DNA from: Alphaproteobacteria bacterium
GTDB taxonomy: Bacteria > Pseudomonadota > Alphaproteobacteria > UBA8366
Assembly (NCBI GenBank): GCA_021774335.1
Contig: JAJFJD010000005.1
Coordinates: forward strand, 81,632-145,631
Direction: 5' to 3'
Length of the DNA: 64,000 nt
The position numbers and the translations under genes were made by a program. Each line of letters opens with the position of its first letter. Position 1 is the stretch's first letter. Of the stretch, positions 17,630 to 26,785 are shown one piece after another. A model generated the notes under the pieces. It saw only the letters and a list, made by a program, of their open reading frames with translations. It searched no databases and was not told the DNA's origin.

Positions 17630-19554
17630 GCTTTCAATCCATTAGCGATAACCGAGTCCAGCCGGCGCGCGAAGGCCGCCGGATCGGGCACCGGTTCACC
17701 TTCCAGCACTCGAGCCTGATCAAGCAATAGATGCGCCGCATCGGCCAGTAGGTCGGCGGCGCCGTCTTCCTGTGCGCGTGCCGCCAGGTCCTGGATCAGC
17801 GCGTGGTCGGGATTGATTTCCAGGATGCGGACCGCGGTCTCATCGAGCTGCTTGTGTTGTTTCAGCAAGCGTTCGAGGTTCATGTCGATATCGCTTTCGT
17901 CCGCGACGAGACAGACGGCACTGCTGGTCAGCCGGTCCGAACTGCGCACGTCCTTGACCGCGTCGCCAAGTGTTTCCTTCAGCAGGACGATCAGGTTGCC
18001 CATACCCTTGGGCTCGGCCGGCTTTTCCTTTTCGTCGCCGGCGGCGTCCTTCTTTTTGATCGCGGAAAGGTCGGCGCCGCCGCGCGTGACGGACTTGAAC
18101 GGCTTGGTCTCGTAGACCCCGACCGATGGAATCCAGAACTCATCGACCGGGTCGGTCAGCAGCAGGACCTCGACGTCACGATCGCGGAATCCTTCGAGTT
18201 GCGGGCTGCGCGAGACGGTGTCGAGGTCGTCGCCGGAGATGTAGAAGATCGCATCCTGCCCTTCCTGCATGCGGCCGACATAATCGGCGAGGCTGACCAA
18301 CCCGTTGCCATGAGTGGATCGGAAGCGCGTGGTCTTGAGCAGTTGTTCGCGATGCTCGAAATCCTCGTACAAACCTTCCTTGAGGACGGCGCCGAAACTC
18401 TCCCAGAACGCCGCGTACTCCTCCGGCTCTTTCTCGGCCTTCTTCTCCAACTCGGTAAGCACCCGTTTGGCCAAACCGGATCGGATCTTGGCGAGGACGG
18501 GGTTCTTCTGCAGCAGTTCGCGGCTGACGTTGAGATCCAAGTCTTCGGTATCGATGACGCCGCGCAGGAAGCGCAGCCACGCGGGCAGCAAGTCCGGGCA
18601 GTCGTCGGTGATGAACACGCGCTTGACGTAAAGCTTCACCATCGACTTGCGGTCCGGGTGGAATATGTCGAAGGGCCGGCTGGTCGGGATGAACAGAAGG
18701 CCGGTGTATTCGATCACGCCTTCCGCGCGGAAATGTAGCGTCATCCACGGGTCGTCCATGGCGTGCGCCACGTGGTGATAGAACTCGGTGTATTGTTTCT
18801 CGTCGATGTCGTTGCGCGGCCGTGTCCACAGGGCGGAGGCTTCGTTGACGGTGTCCGGCGCATCGCCGTCGGTGCCCTGGTCGAGCTTGATGGGGATCGA
18901 GATGTGGTCGGAATAGGTCTTGATGATGCCGCGCAGGCGGTTGGCATCGAGGAACTCGGCCGCGTCTTCGCGCAGATGCAGGGTGATGGTGGTGCCGCGC
19001 CGGTCGCGCTCAGCGGTGTCCACAGTGAAGCTGCCTCGGCCATCTGACGCCCAGCGCCACGCATCGGCGTCGCCGGCGCGCTTTGTCACGACCGAAACTG
19101 TATCGGCGACCATGAAGGAGGCATAGAAGCCGACCCCGAATTGGCCGATCAGCGAGACGCCCGCGTCTTTGTCGCCAGCGACTTGATCGACAAAGGCGGC
19201 GGTGCCGGATCGGGCGATGGTACCGAGATTCTCGATCAGGTCCTCGCGGTTCATGCCGATGCCATTGTCGGAAAGGGTCAGCGTCTTCGCGTCTGCGTCT
19301 GTGGCGATTTCGATGTAAAAGTCGCTGTCGCCCGCGGTTAGGGCGGGGTCCGTCAGCGCCGCGTAGCGCAGCCGGTCGCAGGCGTCGGAAGCATTCGAAA
19401 TCAGTTCGCGCAGGAAAATCTCGCGATCGCTGTAAAGCGAATGCGCAACGATATCGAGCAGACGGCTGACCTCCGCCTGGAATTCCATTTGGGTCTCGCC
19501 CGCCGTTTCGTCGCCGGTTGGGCCTTTGGCCTCTGTTGTCGCTTTGTCGGTCAT
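17617..19554 (-). CDS. htpG: Chaperone protein HtpG (bacterial Hsp90)
   Basis: A cytoplasmic ATP-dependent chaperone. It has 645 residues with the GHKL ATPase motifs ELISNASDACDRLR (about 50-63), DNGIGM (about 96-101) and GQFGVGFYASFMVAD (about 137-151), the middle-domain VKRVFITDDCPDLLP and a C-terminal dimer region. GGAGGG lies upstream of the ATG at 19554. It is transcribed away from pcm. A heat-shock-type promoter candidate is listed separately. Confidence 0.97.
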   Translation of the reverse strand: MTDKATTEAKGPTGDETAGETQMEFQAEVSRLLDIVAHSLYSDREIFLRELISNASDACDRLRYAALTDPALTAGDSDFYIEIATDADAKTLTLSDNGIGMNREDLIENLGTIARSGTAAFVDQVAGDKDAGVSLIGQFGVGFYASFMVADTVSVVTKRAGDADAWRWASDGRGSFTVDTAERDRRGTTITLHLREDAAEFLDANRLRGIIKTYSDHISIPIKLDQGTDGDAPDTVNEASALWTRPRNDIDEKQYTEFYHHVAHAMDDPWMTLHFRAEGVIEYTGLLFIPTSRPFDIFHPDRKSMVKLYVKRVFITDDCPDLLPAWLRFLRGVIDTEDLDLNVSRELLQKNPVLAKIRSGLAKRVLTELEKKAEKEPEEYAAFWESFGAVLKEGLYEDFEHREQLLKTTRFRSTHGNGLVSLADYVGRMQEGQDAIFYISGDDLDTVSRSPQLEGFRDRDVEVLLLTDPVDEFWIPSVGVYETKPFKSVTRGGADLSAIKKKDAAGDEKEKPAEPKGMGNLIVLLKETLGDAVKDVRSSDRLTSSAVCLVADESDIDMNLERLLKQHKQLDETAVRILEINPDHALIQDLAARAQEDGAADLLADAAHLLLDQARVLEGEPVPDPAAFARRLDSVIANGLKASGS

Positions 19555-19589
19555 GGGTTCCGAGCCCTCCTTGCACTTGCCGCTGGGCC

Positions 19590-19620
19590 GTATATGTGTG
19601 TCATTCTTGGCTACCGCAAG
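19590..19620 (-). promoter_or_regulatory. Possible heat-shock (sigma-32 type) promoter of htpG
   Basis: Read on the minus strand, CTTGCG (19615-19620) and CATATAC (19590-19596) lie 18 nt apart. This resembles the alphaproteobacterial RpoH pattern CTTG...CYTATNT with two mismatches in the -10. It is the right place for htpG. The match is imperfect. Confidence 0.35.
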
Positions 19621-19647
19621 ACCCGCCGGACAGGCTTGTTGACCAAG

Positions 19648-20328
19648 ATGATATCAGATTGGAACGGCGACTTTTCCGATGCCCGCGAGGCCTTGATCGC
19701 CGAGATCGAGGCGGAGGTTGTGGAAACGCGCGGATTCCTCGGCATCGACCGGATCGATTCCAAGGTTTTCCAGGCGATGCGGGCCGTGCGGCGCGAAGAT
19801 TTCGTGCCGGAATCGGTGCGCGATTTGGCCTACGTGAACCGTCCCCTTGCCATCGGTCACGGGCAGACGATTTCGCAGCCTTTCATTGTCGCCGCGATGA
19901 CGAATGCGTTGGCGTTGTCCCCGTCGGACCGCGTCCTCGAGATCGGCACGGGGTGCGGTTATCAGACGGCGGTGTTGGCGCACCTGGCGCGGCACGTCTA
20001 CACGGTCGAGGTGATCGAGCGGTTAGGGCAGTCGGCTCGGGCCCGGCTGACGGCCCAGGGCTACGGCAATATCGATTTCCGCATCGGCGATGGGTGGCGT
20101 GGTTGGGCGGAGCATGCGCCCTATGACGCGATCATCGTCACGGCCGCCGCGCCGGAACCGCCTGCCACCTTGATCGACCAGCTCGCCGAAGGGGCGCGCA
20201 TGATTGTGCCCATCGGGCCAACCGGCGGCACCCAGCGGCTGACCCGGATCGAGAAACGGCCGGGCGGGGAGCTCCATTCGTCCGGCTTCTTGCCGGTGGC
20301 CTTCGTGCCGTTGATCAAGACTCGTTAG
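19648..20328 (+). CDS. pcm: Protein-L-isoaspartate O-methyltransferase
   Basis: Pcm methylates isoaspartyl residues in damaged proteins using S-adenosylmethionine. It has 226 residues from the ATG at 19648. Family motifs are present: REDFVPESVRDLAYVNRPL, GQTISQPFIVAAMTNAL, motif I VLEIGTGCGYQTAVLA, and the C-terminal GGTQRLTRIEK. The gene is divergent from htpG, which fits a shared protein-repair theme but proves nothing. Confidence 0.93.
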   Translation: MISDWNGDFSDAREALIAEIEAEVVETRGFLGIDRIDSKVFQAMRAVRREDFVPESVRDLAYVNRPLAIGHGQTISQPFIVAAMTNALALSPSDRVLEIGTGCGYQTAVLAHLARHVYTVEVIERLGQSARARLTAQGYGNIDFRIGDGWRGWAEHAPYDAIIVTAAAPEPPATLIDQLAEGARMIVPIGPTGGTQRLTRIEKRPGGELHSSGFLPVAFVPLIKTR

Positions 20329-20392
20329 CGCGTGCATTCGTCGCGGGAAATTCACTTGCCACCGCGCAGCGGAATCCGTTCTATTGGGTGCT

Positions 20393-22936
20393 ATGTCACG
20401 CAACGCGCCGGGCCGGGTCAGGGCCATTCTTGGGCCCACGAACACCGGCAAGACCTATCTTGCGATCGACCGGATGTTGGGCCACGCCAGCGGAATGATC
20501 GGTTTTCCGCTGCGTTTGCTGGCGCGCGAAAACTATGACCGGATCGTAGCGGCCAAGGGTGCGCGCGCCGTGGCGTTGATTACCGGCGAGGAGAAGATCA
20601 TCCCGCCGTCGCCGCGCTGGTTCGTGTGCACCGTCGAATCGATGCCGGTGGACCGCCTGGTCGAATTCCTAGCGGTAGACGAAATCCAACTTTGCGCCGA
20701 CCCGGAACGCGGCCATGTCTTCACCGACCGGCTGCTGCACGCACGTGGCATCTCCGAGACGATGTTCCTAGGCTCCGACACCGTCGGCGACCTGGTCCGG
20801 CGGCTGGTGCCGGAGGCGCATATCGAAACCCGGCAGCGCTTGTCGACCCTGACCTACACCGGCCCGAAGAAACTGACGCGATTGCCGCGGCGCAGCGCGG
20901 TCGTGGCGTTCTCGGTAGCCGAGGTCTACGCGTTGGCCGAATTGATCCGGCGGCAGCGGGGCGGCACCGCGGTGGTGCTCGGCGCGCTCAGCCCGCGCAC
21001 CCGCAACGCTCAGGTCGCGATGTATCAGGAAGGCGAGGTCGACTACATGGTCGCAACCGACGCCATCGGCATGGGGCTGAACATGGATGTCGACCATGTC
21101 GCCTTCGCGAATACGCGCAAGTTCGACGGCCGCCGGGCACGCCCGTTGACCCATGCGGAGATTGGCCAGATCGCCGGCCGCGCCGGGCGGTATATGAACA
21201 ATGGCACCTTCGGGACGACGAACGACTCGCCGCCGCTCGACGAGGAAGCGGTCCAGGCGGTCGAGGCGCACCGGTTTGACGCGGTCAAACGGCTCTATTG
21301 GCGCAACCGACGGCTCGACTTCGCGTCGCCGAAGTTCCTGCTGAAGAGCCTGGAACAGCGATCGCCGAGAGTCGAGCTGATACGTGCGCGCGATGGCGAG
21401 GATCAATTCGTGCTGCAGCGGTTCACGCAGGACGAGGACGTCACGTCCCTTGCGACGAATCCTGCGACGGTCCGGTTGTTGTGGGAGGTCTGCCAGATTC
21501 CCGATTTCCGGAAGGTCATGCCCGACCATCACGCGGTGCTGTTGAAGCGGATTTACCTGGCGCTTGCCGCCGGGCCGGATATGGAGGGGCGCCTGCCCGA
21601 AGACTGGGTGGCACGGCAGATCGACCGCCTGAATGTTACCACCGGCGACATCGACACGCTGACCAACCGCATCGCCTATATCCGCACCTGGACCTATATC
21701 AGCCATCGCGTTGATTGGCTCGACGACGCGGTCCATTGGCAGGAACGGACCCGTGAGATCGAGGACAAACTGTCTGATGCACTGCATGAGCGGCTGACCC
21801 AGCGCTTCGTCGACCGGCGTGCCGCGATGATCGAGCGACGGCGCAACGACGGCGTGGAACTGCTGTCCGCGGTCACCGCGTCGCACCAAGTGATCGTTGA
21901 AGGCGAATCAGTTGGCACGTTGGAAGGGCTGGTCTTCGTCGCGGAAGAAGTCGACAAGGCGAGCCGCCCGGTCCTGGCCGCCGCCCGCCGCGCCGTCGCA
22001 CAGACAATGCCCGCCCGCGTCGCCCGTCTGGTTTCAGACGACGATGGCAGTTTCGCCTTGACCCCGAACGGGCGCGTCACTTGGCGCGGTGCCGCCGTGG
22101 CGCGGTTGGTTTCGGGGCGGACGCCGCTGGCGCCCGCCATCGAGGTGCTACGGAACGATTTTCTCGATAACGGGGCGAAGGAATCCATCCGCGCCCGCCT
22201 GACGGCTTGGCTCGACCGGCACATGCGGAAACAGTTGCGGCAATTGCTGCAGGCGCTGGACGCGGACTTGAATGGCCCTGCGCGTGGCTTGGTCTTCCAG
22301 ATTTCCGAGCGGCTCGGCAGTCTGCCGCGCCGTCCCGTCCGCGACCTATTGAACAGTCTGACCAAGGCCGACCGCAAGGCGTTGACCGGGCTTGGCCTGC
22401 GCTTTGGCGCGCAGACCGTGTTCTTCCCGGCGCTGTTGAAACCGGCGATCCTGCGGCTGCGGGCGATCCTGTGGGCCGTTCATTCGGAAGGCGCGGTGCC
22501 GCTGCTGCTGGCGCCGGATGGGCGCGTGGTCGATACGCCGGTGCTGCCGTCTGGTGGTGTGCCAGGCGATCACTGGGCCGCGGTCGGCTACGTCCCGCTG
22601 GGGATGGTCGCGCTGCGATGCGATCGTGTCGAGAAATTGTCGGCGGCCTTGCGCAAAGCCGCGAAACAGGGTCCGTTCGAAGAAACCGAGGTGTTGGCGG
22701 CACTGGCCGGTTGTTCGGGGGCCGCGTTTGCGTCGGTCCTGGGTCGACTCGGGTTCCGTGGAGATCCGGCGGAAAACGGCATTCTCTATAAACTCAAACG
22801 CCGTCCCAACCGCCAGGGCAAGCCGGGCGAGAAACCCGCATCACGCCGCCCGAAATCGACGCCCCGCAAGAAGCCGGCCGAGGTCGATCCGGCGTCCCCC
22901 TTCGCAGTCCTGCGCGATCTGGCGGTCGCCAAGTGA
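20393..22936 (+). CDS. SUV3-like DExH RNA helicase
   Basis: An 847-residue superfamily 2 helicase of the mitochondrial SUV3/SUPV3L1 type, common in alphaproteobacteria. Walker A is GPTNTGKT near the N-terminus and motif II is DEIQ (AVDEIQLCADPERGHVF). Motif VI is QIAGRAGR, and GDTVGDLVRRL is in the usual SUV3 place. The C-terminal third is long and ends in a basic tail (KRRPNRQGKPGEK). The ATG at 20393 has GGGTG just upstream. In mitochondria SUV3 works with PNPase in RNA turnover; the bacterial role is not settled. GTGA overlap with the S4 gene suggests co-translation. Confidence 0.88.
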   Translation: MSRNAPGRVRAILGPTNTGKTYLAIDRMLGHASGMIGFPLRLLARENYDRIVAAKGARAVALITGEEKIIPPSPRWFVCTVESMPVDRLVEFLAVDEIQLCADPERGHVFTDRLLHARGISETMFLGSDTVGDLVRRLVPEAHIETRQRLSTLTYTGPKKLTRLPRRSAVVAFSVAEVYALAELIRRQRGGTAVVLGALSPRTRNAQVAMYQEGEVDYMVATDAIGMGLNMDVDHVAFANTRKFDGRRARPLTHAEIGQIAGRAGRYMNNGTFGTTNDSPPLDEEAVQAVEAHRFDAVKRLYWRNRRLDFASPKFLLKSLEQRSPRVELIRARDGEDQFVLQRFTQDEDVTSLATNPATVRLLWEVCQIPDFRKVMPDHHAVLLKRIYLALAAGPDMEGRLPEDWVARQIDRLNVTTGDIDTLTNRIAYIRTWTYISHRVDWLDDAVHWQERTREIEDKLSDALHERLTQRFVDRRAAMIERRRNDGVELLSAVTASHQVIVEGESVGTLEGLVFVAEEVDKASRPVLAAARRAVAQTMPARVARLVSDDDGSFALTPNGRVTWRGAAVARLVSGRTPLAPAIEVLRNDFLDNGAKESIRARLTAWLDRHMRKQLRQLLQALDADLNGPARGLVFQISERLGSLPRRPVRDLLNSLTKADRKALTGLGLRFGAQTVFFPALLKPAILRLRAILWAVHSEGAVPLLLAPDGRVVDTPVLPSGGVPGDHWAAVGYVPLGMVALRCDRVEKLSAALRKAAKQGPFEETEVLAALAGCSGAAFASVLGRLGFRGDPAENGILYKLKRRPNRQGKPGEKPASRRPKSTPRKKPAEVDPASPFAVLRDLAVAK

Positions 22937-23331
22937 GCGCCGAGCCGGACGAAAAGCTGCGCATCGACAAATGGCTTTGGCATGCGCGCTTCTTCAAGAG
23001 CCGCACCCTCGCCGCCAAGTCGGTCACAGGCGGGCGGGTTCGCGTCAACCGGCAGGTCGTCAAGAAGGCCAATCACGCGATCCAGCCGGGCGACGTGCTG
23101 ACATTTCCATTGGGACCGCACGTCCGGGTAATCGAAGTGACCGGCCTGGGCGCGCGACGGGGTCCGGCGAGCGAAGCGCGCGCCCTCTATACCGACCTCG
23201 ATCCGCCGCAACCGCGCGTCAAACCCGACGTACCGCCGCCGCCGGCCGAGCGGGAACCGGGCAGCGGCCGGCCGACGAAGAAGGAACGCCGTGCCATCGA
23301 TTGGCTGAAAAGCTGGCTCGGGCTCGACTGA
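22933..23331 (+). CDS. S4-domain RNA-binding protein (Hsp15/HslR-like)
   Basis: A 132-residue protein starting at GTG 22933, overlapping the helicase stop. The S4 fold covers about 9-70 with the typical start LRIDKWLWHARFFKSRTLAAK and RVRVNRQVVKKANHAIQPGDVL. Hsp15 binds free 50S subunits carrying nascent chains. The C-terminal half is Pro/Arg-rich and ends RAIDWLKSWLGLD. Coupling to the SUV3-like helicase points to an RNA or ribosome role. Confidence 0.87.
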   Translation: MSAEPDEKLRIDKWLWHARFFKSRTLAAKSVTGGRVRVNRQVVKKANHAIQPGDVLTFPLGPHVRVIEVTGLGARRGPASEARALYTDLDPPQPRVKPDVPPPPAEREPGSGRPTKKERRAIDWLKSWLGLD

Positions 23332-23338
23332 TCGCGGG

Positions 23339-23950
23339 TCAGCCGTTTCGGCGGAAGATGACACTGAGATTATTGGACGGCATCTCATGCACCGCGTGCA
23401 GCGTGAATCCTTGGGCTGTGGCGGTATCGCTGACCGCTTCCAGGTCGCGGACGCCCCAATCGGCATTCTGGCTGCGCAGCGACAGATCGAAGCTTTCATT
23501 GCTCGGCGCCGTATGCGCTCCGTTCCGCCGGTAGGGGCCGTAGAGGAAGAGAATGCCGTCGGTGGGCAGGATTTCCGCAGCGCCGGCGATCAAAGCCTCA
23601 CAGGCGGTCCAGGGTGCGATGTGGATCATGTTGGTGGCGAGGACGGCGGCGGCCTCGTTGACCGGCCAGGGCCGCGCCGTGACGTCGAGCGCCATCGGTG
23701 TCTCGATGTTGTCGGCCCCGCTTGCCGCCGCGTGGCCCGCGATACTCGCCAGCACACCCGGATCCAGGTCTGTCGGCTGCCAGGTCAGGGACGGGAAATG
23801 CGGCGCGAAATACGCGCTGTGTTCGCCCGACCCGCTGGCGATTTCTAGGACGCGTCCGCGCTCCGGTAAGACCTCGCGCAACACGCCGAGAATGGCGTCT
23901 CGGTTTCGCGCGGTTGCGGGATAGTTCAAGCGGAGGTCCAATTCGGGCAC
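23339..23950 (-). CDS. DUF938 SAM-dependent methyltransferase-like protein
   Basis: A 203-residue protein with motif I VLEIASGSGEHSAYFAPHFP, then WQPTDLDPGVLASI and MIHIAPWTACEALI, and YGPYRRNGAHTAPSN, all marks of DUF938. The fold is that of class I methyltransferases; the substrate is unknown. It converges with the S4 gene (7 bp between stops). Confidence 0.87.
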   Translation of the reverse strand: MPELDLRLNYPATARNRDAILGVLREVLPERGRVLEIASGSGEHSAYFAPHFPSLTWQPTDLDPGVLASIAGHAAASGADNIETPMALDVTARPWPVNEAAAVLATNMIHIAPWTACEALIAGAAEILPTDGILFLYGPYRRNGAHTAPSNESFDLSLRSQNADWGVRDLEAVSDTATAQGFTLHAVHEMPSNNLSVIFRRNG

Positions 23951-24076
23951 GGCGTGAAGTCCAATCCTGCCAACGGGTTCGCGGCACCGTAGGCCACCCG
24001 GTTTTCCGGCACAAGCGCGGCTGCCCCAGGCAATTAGTTTATTTTCCTACCCGATGTTCTGTGCTACGCCCGCGCT

Positions 24077-24562
24077 ATGCTGGCGCGAATCAGAGCAGTA
24101 TTGCTGGAATGGGAAGAGCGGAGCGCTGAGGCGGACCGTCCGTCCGGCGTGGACCAGTTGCACCGTGCCGCTGCGGCCTTGATGATCGAAGCGGGCCGGA
24201 TGGACGGCCAGGTCGAGGATGCGGAACAGGCCCGGATCGAGGCCCTGCTGAGCCGGCGGTTTGATTTATCCGATGAGGCCTTGTCGTCCTTGATGGCGTC
24301 GGCCATATCGATTGTCGACGATTCCGTTGAACTGCACGGATTCACCAGTGCGCTCGTCAAACAGTTGGACCACGAAGAGCGGGTCGAGTTGGTCGAGATG
24401 CTCTGGGAAGTTGTTTACGCCGATGGCGAATTGCATCCCTTCGAAGCGAATTTGTTGCGCCGGGTGGCCGGTCTTTTGTATGTCACTGATCAGGAAAGTG
24501 GTGCGGCCCGTACCCGGGCGCTTGACAGAATGAACGCTGGCGCGGAAAACCGGACTCCATAA
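24077..24562 (+). CDS. TerB-like (tellurite-resistance/DjlA N-terminal type) protein
   Basis: A 161-residue all-alpha protein. The pattern AAALMIEAGRMDGQVEDAEQARIEALL plus LWEVVYADGELHPFEANLLRRVAGLLYV is the TerB repeat with conserved acidic residues (DGQ, DGELH) that may bind metal. It stands before fdxA in the same direction with a 61-bp gap. Its function in bacteria with no ter operon is not known. Confidence 0.8.
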   Translation: MLARIRAVLLEWEERSAEADRPSGVDQLHRAAAALMIEAGRMDGQVEDAEQARIEALLSRRFDLSDEALSSLMASAISIVDDSVELHGFTSALVKQLDHEERVELVEMLWEVVYADGELHPFEANLLRRVAGLLYVTDQESGAARTRALDRMNAGAENRTP

Positions 24563-24623
24563 CGGAGTTCGGCGGGACAGCCTGGGCCGGCGCGTTAAAA
24601 GAAAAAGGGGAAGGACCTGAAGA

Positions 24624-24959
24624 ATGACCTATGTCGTCACAGAGCAGTGCATTAAGTGCAAATATCAGGATTGTGTCGAGGTCTGCCCGGTGGATTGTTT
24701 CTACGTCGGCGAGAACATGCTGGTGATCCATCCGGACGAATGCATCGACTGCGGCGTGTGCGAGCCCGAGTGTCCGGCGGAAGCGATCATTCCGGATACC
24801 GAAGGCGATGCCGAGAAGTGGCTCGAGCTGAACCGCGATTACTCCGAGAAATGGCCCAACATCACTCGCAAGGGCGATGCGCCGGGCGACGCGGATACAT
24901 TCAAGGACGAAAAAGGCAAATTCGAGAAATATTTCAGCGCGAATCCAGGCTCGGAGTAA
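24624..24959 (+). CDS. fdxA: 7Fe ferredoxin FdxA
   Basis: A small electron carrier of 111 residues. Cys9, Cys17 and Cys50 should hold the [3Fe-4S] cluster. Cys21, Cys40, Cys43 and Cys46 should hold the [4Fe-4S] cluster, set in [12 protein letters not shown] and [12 protein letters not shown]. The acidic C-terminal extension (about 55-111) is typical of the FdxA type found in Rhodospirillales and Azotobacter. An AAGGA-type RBS precedes the ATG. The fdxA-carD order recurs in alphaproteobacteria. Confidence 0.94.
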   Translation: MTYVVTEQCIKCKYQDCVEVCPVDCFYVGENMLVIHPDECIDCGVCEPECPAEAIIPDTEGDAEKWLELNRDYSEKWPNITRKGDAPGDADTFKDEKGKFEKYFSANPGSE

Positions 24960-25279
24960 CCTTCTGGAATTGCAGCCGGTTTCGGGCTGCAGCCGAATCC
25001 CCTCCCCCTGTAATATCCCTGTAATTTGTGATATAATTACTGCGCAATTGCGTCGGTGGGACGACAGGCTGACTGAAGATCGATGGATCGATCGAGTCCT
25101 CGGCTTACCTGCCCAAGGCCTTGGCGGCTAGGGTATGTTCGACTCCAATCGTGCGTTCGGAATGGCTCCGAACGGTGGCAAGGCTTTGCCGCCGTGGTCG
25201 GACGTTTTTCCTCGCATGAATGGCCCGTTCCTTGGTCTGGCCGACCCGCGATGAGAACGAAACAACCAGAGAATCGCAG
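24960..25279 (+). other. Gene-free stretch between fdxA and carD
   Basis: A hairpin (24971-24977 with 24985-24991) follows fdxA, without a T-run. A consensus -10 lies at 25032-25037. The remaining ~240 bp to carD show no convincing open frame and probably form a long carD leader. Confidence 0.5.
25009..25037 (+). promoter_or_regulatory. Likely carD promoter with consensus -10
   Basis: TATAAT at 25032-25037 is an exact consensus in an AT-rich pocket. The -35 region (TGTAAT at 17 nt, CTGTAA at 18 nt) is poor. It implies a leader of roughly 240 nt before carD. CarD itself stabilises open complexes at such promoters in other bacteria. Confidence 0.4.
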
Positions 25280-25780
25280 ATGAGCGCTAAAGCGAGCTAC
25301 AAAAAGAACGATTGGGTCGTATACCCGACGCACGGTGTCGGCCGGGTGACAGGCATCGAGGATCAGGAAATCGAAGGATTTGCCCTGAAACTCATCGTCA
25401 TCAGTTTCGAAAAGGACCGCATGACCCTGCGGGTGCCGATCAACAAGGCGGAAGAATCCGGCCTGCGTAAACTATCCTCGAAAGAGGAAATGAAGACGGC
25501 CCTCAAGACACTGAAGGGCAAGAGCCGGGTCCGGCGGACCATGTGGAGCCGGCGCGCCCAGGAATACGAAGCCAAGATCAATTCGGGCGATCCGGTCTCC
25601 ATCGCGGAAGTTGTGCGCGATTTGCACCGCAGCGCCGGCCAACCCGATCAATCCTACAGTGAGCGGCAAATCTATCAGGCGGCCTTGGAACGGCTGTCCC
25701 GTGAGCTGGCTGCCGTCGAAACGATCGACGAGGAAGCGGCGACACTCAAGCTTGAGGAAATGCTGCAACCCGCAGCTTGA
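25280..25780 (+). CDS. carD: CarD-family transcription regulator
   Basis: CarD/CdnL-like RNA polymerase-binding protein of 166 residues. The Tudor-like RNAP-interaction domain is clear (about 8-65): NDWVVYPTHGVGRVTGIEDQEI and MTLRVPINKAEESGLRKLSS. A helical C-terminal domain includes RRTMWSRRAQEYEAKINSGD. I set the start at 25280, giving the usual MSAKASYKKNDWVVYP. The 3' end carries a 25-bp tandem duplication that shifts the frame and gives the present stop (see repeat). Confidence 0.93.
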   Translation: MSAKASYKKNDWVVYPTHGVGRVTGIEDQEIEGFALKLIVISFEKDRMTLRVPINKAEESGLRKLSSKEEMKTALKTLKGKSRVRRTMWSRRAQEYEAKINSGDPVSIAEVVRDLHRSAGQPDQSYSERQIYQAALERLSRELAAVETIDEEAATLKLEEMLQPAA

Positions 25781-25799
25781 GGATATGTTGCAACCCGCA
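25750..25799 (+). repeat. 25-bp tandem duplication at the carD stop
   Basis: Units 25750-25774 and 25775-25799 are adjacent and differ at two positions. The first encodes LEEMLQPA in the carD frame. The second encodes LEDMLQPA plus TAG but in the +1 frame, since 25 is not a multiple of three. The carD TGA at 25778-25780 is created at the junction. Confidence 0.9.
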
Positions 25800-25936
25800 T
25801 AGGCTACCTTTCGACAAATCGACTGCGCGTGCCGACAGCAGCAGGGAATGCCGGCGCAACTTTATTTCGACACTCATGTCGTTTCAGAGGGGGGAACGGC
25901 GGGATTGTCGCGGCGCGTAATCGCCGTGTGGGGGTA

Positions 25937-26758
25937 ATGTTGCCGAATAATGGCGACAACGGCGCCGATAAAGGCGCTATCATAGAGAGTTCGGGACGTT
26001 TGTGGACGATCGGCGCCATCCATGGCGACGTCGGTCACCTTTGCGCCATGCACGATGCCCTCGCCGGCCGGATCGAGCTGGATGACCGCTTGGTCTATCT
26101 CGGCGATTTCCTCGGCCATGGCTCCGAAATCATCAAGACCATCGACGAGTTGCTGCACTTTCGCGCCACCTTCCTGGCCCGGCCACCCTTCGTCCATCCA
26201 GACAACTTCATCTGCCTGCGCGGCCAGCAGGAGGAAGTCTGGCAGAAACTGCTGCAGCTCCAGTTCGCGGTCAATCCGGTCGAGGTGCTGGAATGGGCCT
26301 TCGCGCATGGCGCGGACGCCACCTTGCGTGCCTATGGCGGCGATCCGGATATGGCCATCGCCTGCGCCCGCGGCGGGCCGGTGGCGTTGACGCGCTGGGC
26401 CGGTGAAATGCGCGACGCGATGCGGGCGCATCCCGGGCATATGGCCCTGATGAGCAGCTTGCGCCGGTCGGTCTGGACCGATGACGGCGGCCTATTGTTC
26501 GTCAACGCGGGTATCGACCCGGAGAAACCAGTGGCGCGGCAATCCGATGCATTCTGGTGGGGAAATACGAAATTCGACCGGATCGACGCGCCCTATGCCG
26601 GATTCCGTACCGTTGTGCGTGGGCTCGACCCGGTGCGCCGGGGCTTCGCCATGACCCCCTGGACCCTGACCGTCGATGGCGGATGTGGCGCCGGCGGCCA
26701 TCTGATGGCGGTTTGTCTGGCCCCGGACGGGCAAATTCTCGACCGCTTGGATCGCTGA
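25937..26758 (+). CDS. Metallophosphoesterase-like protein with altered metal motifs
   Basis: A 273-residue protein of the calcineurin-like/PPP shape. The ATG at 25937 has GGGGG just upstream. The three signature motifs are changed. GD(I/V)HG appears as GAIHG (26-30), with the first metal Asp replaced by Ala. GDxVDRG appears as GDFLGHG (56-62). GNHE appears as GQQE (95-99), losing Asn and the catalytic His. The surrounding sequence is well kept (LWTIGAIHGDVGHL, DRLVYLGDFLG, FICLRG), so this is a specialised non-classical member, or an inactive sensor, and not a decayed gene. Confidence 0.75.
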   Translation: MLPNNGDNGADKGAIIESSGRLWTIGAIHGDVGHLCAMHDALAGRIELDDRLVYLGDFLGHGSEIIKTIDELLHFRATFLARPPFVHPDNFICLRGQQEEVWQKLLQLQFAVNPVEVLEWAFAHGADATLRAYGGDPDMAIACARGGPVALTRWAGEMRDAMRAHPGHMALMSSLRRSVWTDDGGLLFVNAGIDPEKPVARQSDAFWWGNTKFDRIDAPYAGFRTVVRGLDPVRRGFAMTPWTLTVDGGCGAGGHLMAVCLAPDGQILDRLDR

Positions 26759-26785
26759 TCCGGCGATAGCCACCAATTCCTAAAA
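26756..26785 (+). promoter_or_regulatory. Candidate RpoE-type promoter upstream of rpoH
   Basis: TGATCC (26756-26761, overlapping the stop codon of the preceding gene) is followed after 19 nt by TAAAAT (26781-26786). This is the same hexamer seen before rpoE and two other operons here, with a one-base longer spacer. It implies a ~270-nt leader. Confidence 0.35.

Noticed and set aside
24971..24991. Hairpin after fdxA as a terminator
   Set aside because: Seven pairs only and no T-run follow, so it is mentioned within the intergenic entry but not called a terminator.
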